Position numbers and translations under genes: made by a program. The notes under the pieces were generated by a model. It was not told the DNA's origin. It searched no databases and saw only the letters and a program-made list of their open reading frames with translations. Source: Onchocerca volvulus (Eukaryota > Nematoda > Chromadorea > Rhabditida > Onchocercidae). From it: 64,000 nt of DNA. Below are positions 54,800 to 64,000 of the stretch, piece by piece. Every line of letters begins with the position of its first letter. The first letter of the stretch is position 1. The DNA lies in the NCBI GenBank assembly GCA_000499405.2, contig HG738137.1, forward strand, positions 1-64,000, written 5' to 3'.

Positions 54800-56080
54800 A
54801 TTGTTAAGAAATGATTGATCACCCTAATGTAATAGACCAAATTTCAAATGTGATTTCGACATTTTTTGGAACGCCAAACTATTTGAATTTGATTGATGAT
54901 ATCTTAAAACTTTTTTGCAAATGTATTAATGACTTCCGCTATGGAATTTCACCACCCGGTACCAGGACCAAACTCACAAACGGCGACAGATCAAACAATT
55001 ATCAAAGACGGTGCACCGCTTGATTGATGGGATCCCGTCTCGGATTCCAGATACCCAAACGGCACCATGGGTGGACAAAAATGGTATATAAGCAGCACAA
55101 AACGATCCAAGATCATTCGTTTGATTTTATTTCTTTCACCCAACCAGGACGACGAACTGCTATCATCACCGCCACCCCCTTTTTTTACGTTATATATATT
55201 TTTTCATACGTTTTTATTGTGCGCAGCGTTTGGAAGACTCCTCACGCTTTATATAGAAAGGAATAAAATACTCCTATTACTTAGTGTCGTGATACAGGAC
55301 ACCTTACTCCTACACATACCAACTTCCACGACACATGGGAAGAGCATTACAGGATGCAAGCTTGTTGTTTGGGATGAATTTATCTTGGCGTACAAAAAAT
55401 CGGTCGAGGTTCTTGATCGATATCATTGCAAGATTTGCGTGGAAATATAGACCATTTGGGAACGCAATAATATTGTTTGCAGGAGATTCCAAGTGAGCAT
55501 TATCTGTAATTCTTCGACCGAAACTAGCGGTCGAAATAAATGATTGCCAGAAATACTTTACTTTGTTGCGAGAAGTAAAGATGTTAACTACAAATATGCG
55601 TGTTCAGCTACAAAACGAGTGGTCACTTATAATATTCTCACATCAATTGCTGGAAATCGGGAATGGAAAGGTACCGGTTGATCTGACCACAGACGAATTT
55701 CATTGTCCCATAACTTCTGCAATTTAGTAACGTCAAAACAAGAGCTGGTTAAAAAAATTATTTTCCGAGGACCTTTCAAAGATGATGATATCTTTATTCC
55801 TCGCATTCCCATGATTCCAATGAATATACTATTTCAGTTTGAGAAATTGCAATTCCCAATTCGATTGGCATTTTTATTCACCATCAACAAAGCTAGGGTT
55901 AATCTTTAGAATTATGCGGTTTAGATCTAGAGACGGATTGCTTTACACATGGACAATTATATGTTGTGGTGGTCTAGAATCGGCAAATCAGATAATCTCT
56001 ATATCTAAACAGACAATGGAACAACAAAAAATATTGTATACCTACAAGTATTGTGAAATTAACCATATTAGATGTGAGTG
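54800..56080 (+). pseudogene. Helitron helicase (Pif1-like) pseudogene
   Basis: Plus-strand fragments in several frames match the Pif1-type helicase part of Helitron RepHel proteins in the right order. 55355-55420 carries the Walker B region (CKLVVWDEFILAYKKSVEVLDR). About 55422-55500 reads RPFGNAIILFAGDSK, with a stop where the family continues into the Gln-Thr-Leu motif. 55575-55680 has TNMRVQLQNEW and LEIGNGKVPVD. 55720-55745 has CNLVTSKQELVKK. 55760-55890 has IPRIPMIPMNILFQF and LQFPIRLAF, and 55945-56030 has SRIGKSDNLYI followed by TTKNIVY. Stops, shifts and a deletion after the VTSKQEL segment (family members have roughly 100 more residues there) show it is dead. The N-terminal Rep domain was not found, and 54811-55150 is too diverged to place. 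Confidence 0.85.
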
Positions 56081-56533
56081 AAAACTGAAAGAGTCAAAAA
56101 GCCAGGAAATATTGAGGGTCAAGTGACACAACATAGTTTCAAAGGGACGAGAAACATATTTACGACCAGAACGCTCCAATTCACAGATAAACGACAAAGA
56201 TCGACGCCGCAACAGCAACAGTTCGGAGTTCCAAGGGTTCAAAACGGCACAACAATAGCAACAATCCGACGATTTGCCTGCTAATATTCATCTCTACCAA
56301 CGACAAAGGAAAGAATAACCCAGTGATCAATTTGCCTAGATGTTCTTTGATAACTGTTTGTTACGAAGAATCACTCTTCATCAATCAATAAAATCTTTCT
56401 CAACAGCATTCATCTGTCGATAAACCGAAATACTGACAGAATTCAAATATTGTTTATGTAATCTCATTGCACACAAAGCTCTTTGTTCTCCTCATTTAAT
56501 CATCTAATAATGCTCATGTGCTTTGTTTAAGAG
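56081..56533. other. Transposon-derived remainder
   Basis: An open frame at 56078-56284 (plus) is rich in Arg, Thr and Gln and unlike the AT-rich background, so it is probably part of a mobile element, but I cannot assign it. No other feature is seen before the LTR-like block. Confidence 0.35.
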
Positions 56534-57152
56534 TTGTAAAATATGCTGTAAGTGGTTGTAAAATATGCTAACGTCTGTAAATTTGTAAGTTAATGTCAAG
56601 CCCTTTGTCTAAAGAGTTGCCAATGGCCGCAATCAAGTCAATTGTAGTAATGTAGGGACCATCCCTTTTCTTTGTTTAAATGTTTTAAGCATTAGTTATC
56701 CTATTCTTTAGTCTTGTCCATATCAATCCCTTTTGTATGATTAATGTATAACTTCCGCCCCTACTGAATGACCATACAAAAGCGAAACTTTCTGGACAGC
56801 AGCATCAGTGCATGAACAAATCACCAGCAGCGGCGGCAGCAGTCTTGGAATACTACCATCAGTGCAACAAGGCTAGTGCCGACTCAGTATCTACAACACC
56901 ATCAGTTCATCAGCAATAAGGGAATTACCTTCAGCGACAGACTCTCCTACATCAGTGGCAAACGTTCCTGGCCAATATCAAGCAAACTCAACGAAGCACA
57001 AACAGTCATTCGTCAAAGGACCACTATTGGTATTATTTATATTACTCGCATATTGTTTTATTTATTCATATTAATTGTTGTTGTAAGTTGCGATATTGTA
57101 TCTAATATCTTTTAAATCTAATAAAAGCTATTTTTGACCTATTCAAGTCACA
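56534..57152 (+). mobile_element. Possible plus-strand LTR
   Basis: A GC-richer block in the orientation expected for a 3' LTR of the Pao fragment. It may begin TGTAAAATATGC (a 22-base segment is tandemly repeated at the start), has a TATA-like CATACAAAAGC near 56775, a GC-rich CAGCAGC/GGCGGCAGC transcribed region, an AATAAAAGC poly(A)-type signal near 57119, and ends ...AAGTCACA. The TG...CA-like ends and the promoter/poly(A) order fit an LTR. No matching 5' copy was found in the window, so this is inference. Confidence 0.4.
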
Positions 57153-59000
57153 GCAGCAAAAGATATCCAATCCAACGAATCTAGAATCCCAAATAACTAA
57201 TCAAACAGGAACCCTCTTTCCCCTACATCATCTCTCACACAAGATACAAAAAACTTCCTCACAATTATTGCTAACCTAACCGAATCATAATAGCAAAAAT
57301 AAATCTCCAATCCATCCAAACTACAAATCAAATTACAAAGTACTGGTTTTTTTCCCCAAGACTAGAAACATGCGCTTTCTCTTTTCTTTTTCTTTTTTCA
57401 TTTAATCAGATTGAGCTGCAGCAATGTTTGTACAAAAACATGCGCGCATTCGAATGCAGCGTTGCATCAAAATTCCAAAGCAATAGATGAGAACTTCCCA
57501 ACATCTAAGATTTTGAACTGATGTAGATAAGGCACATGTTTAAGAACTTTCGGAGGTTTAGGATTTTGAAAAAACGTTTAAATTTTTATTTATATGGACT
57601 AGCTAAAGTTGAAGAAGCGAAGCGTGTCGACTCCTTCAGATTAGCTGCATCGGCCATGCTGAACGTGGTCGGGTTCAGCAACTAATAAATATATTTATTA
57701 TGGCGAAGTGAATGTCTATCGCTCAAAATGCAGTTAAAAATGATGAAGTGTATGCTGATCGCGACAAAAATCATTTTGAAATTCATGCTCGATATGAAAA
57801 AATCCATATTTAGCAAGTGAATTTCATTTGCTTCTAAAATTTTTGCTGGTATTTCACCTTTTCTCAGTTCCAAACTTTGAACTCATAATGATAAGAAATG
57901 ATTTTCTTTTTTTTTTTTTTTTTTTAAAACAAATTGTAAATGGAAAAGTTATTTGTTGTCAAATGAACAAAAAAACAAAAAAATACTGCGATGAAAAGTG
58001 TCGTGAAAGTAATTTGTGAAAGTTTGGGTTTGAAACTTTGTAGAGATGAATTTATTGTGTAATGAAGTCTTTGTTATGAGAATTTTATTTGCCGTAACTA
58101 CAGTACACAATGAATTGATAAATACCGAGAATTAGAATTTGTTTTCGATAGCAGAGAAGTTATCTGCAGGTTACTGGTATTAAAAATTGATAAAATTTGA
58201 TGAGGTTTGAAAAGTGTTGCTCATCGAAAACCGATCGAAGCAAAGGATTGAATGCCTGATCGCTCAAAGCAAGTGATTGAATGCACTGATGATTCAGAGC
58301 AAAGGATCGGATGAATGGATGAACGAATCCCTTCAGACGAAAACCTTTTTATAGTGAAATTGTTTATTACATGGAACCTTAATGCAGTTTACAACATATT
58401 AACTTATAGCGCTAAGAAAATTAATTTCAACATTTCAGCATGGCGTAAAGGGAGCTATTTGTTTCATGTCACCATAGCACAACACAATTTACAATATGTT
58501 AATTATAGCGTAAAGGTCAAAAGTTTGCTTAATATCAAGATATTTCTATAATAAGAAGATTTTTTATTTTTTTCTCATATTCATATATTTCGGTTTTTTT
58601 CGACAAGAAGAGGAAGAAAAAGAAAACATCGGAGAAAAAGCTTAATGCAAGGATATGACCTGAATTCATTTAATATTATAGAGTTTTCTTGGTTGAATCA
58701 TTTCATTTTAAGCTAATTTCAAATTAATTTAATTCAGTTTGTTACAGATCAGTTATGCTTTAGTTCAATAACTTTGTTTCAATAAATTTTTCGCAAAAAA
58801 ATTGAGTTTCATTCAAGTTTTTGTCCTTTTCTTTCGCCCTAATTGTTTAAATTTAGTATACTGTTTAAATTTAGTAAAAGACTATGTTTTGTTATTTAAA
58901 TTCACTAAAAATTTAACTTTACAATTTCTTCATCCTGTTTTGTTACTTAAATTCATTACAAAATTTGGTCTCATAATTCTTTCCTGTTTTGTTGCTTAGA
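57153..59000. other. Intergenic downstream of the tyrosine kinase
   Basis: No gene supported. A plus-strand stretch at 57600-57685 reads LAKVEEAKRVDSFRLAA in coding-like sequence then a stop, but it has no exon partner. Short repeats occur: GATCG/GCAAAGGATTGAATG-like units at about 58235-58310, and a duplicated segment (TTTACAACATATTAA / TTTACAATATGTTAA, followed by TATAGCG and AAAG) at about 58388 and 58488. TTTATT at 59001-59006 is a minus-strand AATAAA that could serve the kinase gene. Confidence 0.4.
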
Positions 59001-59115
59001 TTTATTATTCTTATTTTGTTATTCAAATTCATTACAAAATTTCAAGTTTTTATTGTTTACTTCTGAAATTGATTTCATCATAATTCTTCCAAGTTTTTCA
59101 TTATTTCCTGCTTTT

Positions 59116-59871
59116 TCATTTTCTTGATATTTCAGCACTTTCTGCTTTGATTGAATTTTTCGTGGCAATTTTACTGCTTGTTTTTCCCATCCTTGAATTT
59201 CTTGCACTTTCATGTTGACTTCTTTTACTTCCACTTATTAACTTATCAGTTTCTTGGCGGCTACCATTTCCTTGTTTTTCGATTTCTTTTGATAAAGTTT
59301 CTTTTAAAAAAGTTTCCTTTGATAAAGTTTCTCTTTCTTTTAACTGACTTTCAGTTTCTTTTGAAAAAATTTCTTTCGCTGAAAAACTTTCGCTTGAAAA
59401 AGAATCATCAGGCAATTTATAGCTTCTTCGGCTCCTTGCGTGAAGTTTTCTTTTGGATTTCTGAAAGATGAAAGGAAAAAGTTGAAATGCATGGACAGAA
59501 ATGCAATATGCCTTAATAATTAACTTATATTACTTTCTTCTCCCCCCATCATCTCTTCTATCCTAATTAAACTTTTGATTATATGAATGCTTCTTATTTA
59601 AATGCCTTCCATTTTTTCTAACATTAAAATATGCTTTAAAAAAATTGAGAGTATTGCTTGCATGCTTTCGTTTATGTTTACGCTTAGAAGCCAATAATTT
59701 TTTGATTTCTTCTGTAACATATTCCAGAAGGAGTTCATTCAAAACTGCCGATCTGAAATTATAAAATTATATTCGAAAACGTGTGTTATAAAAATTCATA
59801 ATTAAATTTAACAACGATTTAAAGTACTCCATATTTTTTGGTGTATTTTTATACAATAATGTATTCTTTGT

Positions 59872-59914
<43 letters not shown>

Positions 59915-62900
59915 TATATATATTTAAGTAACAGCTGAACTCTAGTAATATTTATAATAATAATAGCAATAATATTAATAATAATAATACAGATATGTAA
60001 ATTTAAATTATTTAAATTTTGATTAATAATAAAACTCTATTAGCAATATATTCTTACTCTTTTCGCCGTTGTTTTCTTCCTTCCAATTCTTTCTTTCGAA
60101 TCTGAGCAATTCTACGCCGCTAAAGAAATCACATTTAATATATCAACTTATCAAATTTAGACATAAAATTATATTTTTTAAAGACAAATCATTATCGAGC
60201 TCTATTTTTTAGAAAGACTTTAAATAGTCGCTTCTTAAACTTCTTACTGAATTTTGTTTTGATTTAATTTTACTTCACTTTTCTGATGAATCAGTTTTGA
60301 AAGTTGATTTAAATTAATAAAATTTGGTGAAAATTTGAAGAAAAAAAAAGCGAAGAAAAAACTAGCAGTAATTGTTCACATGAAATTCTGAAAATAAAGA
60401 AAAAAATTTAAGGAAAATATATGTTTCCCTCGTAATTACTTTTTTTGTCGACAAATCTTCAAATTAATCATTCGTTTTCATTAGGATTAAACAAAATTCC
60501 AAATTCATATTTTCAAATCTGTACATTCAAGAATTGAATTCAAATTTTGGCAATGAAAATTAATATTTCTTACTGTTTTTGAATTTTAATTAGCAAATAT
60601 TTTACTAACAATGCAATAATATATTCTATTTCATTTTAGTTAACAGTTTTTCCATAACAGGAAGATGAAAATATAGAATTCATTTTTTGATTGTTTCGAA
60701 CATCAATGACCAATTATTTTAATAATTATGCCATCATATATTTTGCACGTATTTACTATTTTTTCGGAAAAAAAAAAGCAAAAATGAATAAACATTAAAT
60801 CAACCTTAAACAAAGGTTCCAAAGGTTTCATTGCCATGGTAATGATCGATTGTTCAGTCCATATGCTTTCTTCGGTTGCTGCTGTTTTCGACATCATTTC
60901 CATTTCATAATCATTCTTTTCTTCCTGCATTTCTGTTTCTTCTTTCGTTAAAACTTTGACATTTTCCAATTTTGAAATGGTTAAATCGGAAGTTTCTGGT
61001 AGTCCATGATCTAATTGAGCTTTTTTAAGTTTTCTAACAATATATTTAGAATCACATCGTTTTTCAACATCCATTCTCCAGCATTTATTTACCAAACGAA
61101 TTATTTCTTTAGGTGTTATTTCTGAAATCAATTAATTTCTTCTTCTTTTTTAAAAAATGATAAAAAATTATGCCATATATATATTTGATATCTATCATAA
61201 AAAAAAAAAAAGGAATCGAATTAAAATTAGTTTAAATTGTATTAATATGCTTCCATCAATTAATTCAATGTTACAATTTCAAGAGTTATTTTCGAAAACA
61301 TTTTTCATATGATATTACAGACTTCTTTTTAATTATATTACTAATAATATTACCTGGCATATCAGGCATAATACCATGTCTGATATTTGTCGCACATTGT
61401 CGTACATTCATATCTGGCCATGGTTTCATACCGTTATTAAAAATTTCATATAACATTACACCATATGACCAAACATCACTTTTAGCACTGTAACGTGGTT
61501 CACGTTGAATCGTTTCTGGTGCCATCCATCGTACGGGGATCTAAAAAAGTTGAAATCGTTTAGTGGTTTTGCAATAATTATCATTAGTAATTTTAATCAT
61601 AATAATTATGATTTTGTTTGTTAGTAATAGTAAATCAGAATAACTAATTCTGTTTCTAAATCAATCTTGAAGTAATGTATTAAACAAAATCGTTCAAAAA
61701 AAACTTGACATAATATAATACAACTTGAAATATTTAAATAAAATTCAGAAGATGAAAAATAAAAATATTTATTACTTTTTGTTTTGTCGGGACAGCAATA
61801 ACATCGGAAGCTAATTGGCTAAGGCCAAAATCAGAAATTTTAATAGTACCATATTTACTAATCAAGCAATTTCGTGTAGCCAAATCACGATGTATAAAAT
61901 CGCTATAATTTTTAATGTATTAATTATGAAAAAAACCCGATTTCTTTTTTTTTTTTTTTTTTGTTTTAAATGATGCAATATATTGTTAATTCAATATAAT
62001 TTCTTGAAATTCCTTGACAAAAAATTCAATCTATCATATTAGCCAATCAATTAATCAATCATTTGATCAGTAAGTTTATTTTATATATTTCAATAATTAA
62101 TTTACTAATTTTCTATAATTAAAACTTCAAATGGCATACTTTTCGTGTAAATAGCATATTCCTTTCGCTGCTTCTAAACCGTAAAAAATTCGTTCACCAG
62201 TTGTAATCTTATGTGCCCAATGTTGTAAATGATTATCCAATGATCCACCTATACATCGTTCCATGATGATGCATGTGGATGGTATATCGTAACATATTCC
62301 ATGGAACTGCAAATATTATAATTATAAAAATGAATTCAAATATCTTTAAAAAAAAATTTAGACGAGCGGGAAAGAGCTATGGATGAAGAAAAAAGAAATC
62401 TGAAAGAATAATCTTATCGATTGACAAATTTTGAAATAATATTATCAATTTTAAATCCTGCTTGTTTTCGATTTTTAATAACTCAGTTCATATTTCCTTA
62501 TAAATCAAAATATTCGTTACCTACTTTTTTTCACTCAAAATATCTTTTCCGTGAATTATTGAAGGAATGATTCTTATTATTCAAGGAATAATTTCCATTT
62601 AAGATTCAATTGTCTTAAAATTATTAAATCTTTTAAAACTTTTTTCCGCCCTTTCTTTAATTCGTCCATTATGTTTATCATCTTATACAAAATTTGATTA
62701 ATTTTCCTTCACTCAAAAATTCTTTTAAATACTTTTAATCGGACGAGTAACTTCATCGAATTTCTTATATATTTAAAATATTTTAAATCTATCTAATCAT
62801 ATGTACTAATTTTCAATTGAATTTTTTTACATGAGATTTGAATAATTGATTTTAAATAATCTGTCTTTCTGTATTCGAAACATATAACAGACAAATCACA

Positions 62901-63896
62901 AACGAATTAAAATTTTAATATTTAAATTTTATTAGAAGTTATTATAATTTGAAAAATTTATAACCTTAACAATATTTGGATGTTTAAATTGAGACATCAA
63001 ATAAGCTTCATGCATCAGTAATTCTTTCGGATCATCTGATTTCCCTACTTCTTCCAAATTACTTTCTTCTAAAAAGAAATGAATTATTTATAAATTTTTT
63101 GGTTAATCGATCTTTCTCTAATATTTTATTTTTTATCAATATTTTTATGTTATTAATATTATTCACATTACAGTAAGATATCAGAGATATAAAAATTGCT
63201 GATGTTATGGTAATACAAAAGTGATACATGAATTGTTCACGTAATAAAATGACAGAAGTGATATGAATATAGTGATAACAGTAGTACACTTTTTGATGAT
63301 GTTGATGTTGAATACTCGTACTTATTTTTTTTTTTTTTTTAATGAGAATGAGAAATGGAAAACCATACTAATAATATCGAAGGATTTAGATTTTGTTAAT
63401 TTTAATTATCTCTTTTCTTTCAACAGATAATTATTGAAAAGTTGAATAAACTTCAATTTAATATCACTCAAATGTTCCAATTTTGAATCAGCTTTAATCA
63501 TATCATAATGATCAAACATAGGATGTTTTTCTTTCTATGAGAAACAAATAAGAAAAGTAGAAAATGTTTCGCATTTTCTTATTTATTCATTCAAATAAAA
63601 TTAAAATTTAACGGATTAAATTCAATTGTGATTAAACAAATAATGATTATTATCTATTTCAAATACCAATTTCTTGCTGTTCTCTTAAATTTTATCTTTT
63701 TTTTTTTTTTTTTTTGGATTTCATTTTTTCATTTTTTTAATTCTGTAAAAAATATGTTATACCCGTTGTGTCATGGGATATTTTCAGAGCTACCGATATT
63801 TTGCCATATAATTTTCCTTCAAAAACATCACAAAAATTTCCAGCGCCAATTAAGCCTGTTTCAGAATCATAGGTTATATTTTCATGCCTTAGAAAC
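59116..63896 (-). CDS. Fer/Fps-like non-receptor tyrosine kinase, C-terminal part (N-terminus outside window)
   Basis: Exons: 63896(?)-63763, 63530-63468, 63068-62965, 62306-62140, 61902-61776, 61540-61354, 61121-60805, 60119-60058, 59752-59623, 59460-59116. All phases agree. Kinase landmarks in order: Gly loop [15 protein letters not shown] lysine, alpha-C Glu in LLMHEAYLM, hinge [44 protein letters not shown] and [18 protein letters not shown] and the tail type match the nematode Fer/SPE-8-like SH2 kinase group, so an SH2 domain is expected right of the window. The C-terminal tail is Lys/Arg-rich ([27 protein letters not shown]), then Ser/Glu/Lys-rich repeats (ETLSKE, ETFLKE) to a TGA at 59116. 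Oddities: about 37 extra residues between the VALK lysine and alpha-C, and no tyrosine in the activation loop. The 5' end of the first listed exon and the weak acceptor at 63531 are uncertain. Confidence 0.9.
59875..59925. repeat. (TTA)n-(TA)n compound microsatellite
   Basis: About eight TTA units pass directly into about twelve TA units, inside an intron of the tyrosine kinase gene. Confidence 0.9.
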
Positions 63897-64000
63897 CTTA
63901 AATTACGAATTTTTTCAAAATATTAGCCGAACAAATGGTATCAGATATAGTAGAAAAAATTCATAATTTTAAAAGATAATTTTTAAAAAATTTTTGACAA

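Noticed and set aside
59151..59471. 106-codon plus-strand frame rich in Phe/Leu
   Set aside because: Antisense to the Ser/Glu/Lys-rich tail exon of the kinase.

Overview
The window is AT-rich eukaryotic nuclear DNA with many small exons, introns closing on TTTCAG/TTTTAG-type acceptors, and untranslated leaders that begin right after an acceptor-like site (compatible with spliced-leader trans-splicing). The proteins, together with a BEL/Pao retroelement and a Helitron, point to a nematode. The base composition and sparse layout suggest a spirurid/filarial type, but the species cannot be fixed from the sequence alone. No bacterial genes, rRNA, tRNA or CRISPR array was seen.

Layout. (1) 1569-6372, minus: a secreted-type peptidyl-hydroxyglycine amidating lyase (PAL, pgal-1-like), 7 exons, 387 aa. 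(2) 6373-11273: intergenic, with a (TTA)n microsatellite touching a solo-LTR-like repeat. (3) 11274-15543, plus: actin-related protein 3 of the Arp2/3 complex (arx-1), 10 exons, 424 aa, with one GC-AG intron and an intron carrying a perfect 26-bp hairpin. (4) 18114-19434, plus: dynactin p25 (DCTN5), 4 exons, 187 aa. (5) 21513-36577, minus: a 556-aa, probably GPI-anchored protein with a ten-cysteine Ly6/ET-like domain, a repetitive stalk and His/Gln tracts, split by a 13.4-kb intron. (6) 36578-45150: long intergenic stretch with a 32-nt minisatellite and a cluster of palindromes. (7) 45151-48440, minus: an unrecognised 373-aa protein, 6 exons in phase, with an internal 87-nt duplication. (8) 52600-57150: a transposon graveyard holding a BEL/Pao gag-protease fragment, an LTR relic in the opposite orientation related to the one at 8.6 kb, a broken Helitron helicase, and a possible plus-strand LTR. 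(9) 59116-63896, minus: the kinase domain and basic tail of a Fer/Fps-like tyrosine kinase whose N-terminus (presumably SH2) lies beyond the right edge.

The five complete genes and the partial kinase are separate transcription units on both strands, with no operon evident. Arp3 and DCTN5 are both cytoskeletal (actin nucleation; dynein adaptor) and are adjacent, but 2.6 kb apart with separate leaders. I rebuilt gene models by reading exons by eye and requiring continuous reading phase across every splice. Exon ends are exact where phase and GT/AG rules agree, and are flagged where they do not. No clearly new biological system was found. The items most worth following up are the unrecognised gene at 45-48 kb, the PAL metal-site substitutions, the kinase without an activation-loop tyrosine, and the Arp3 intronic hairpin.
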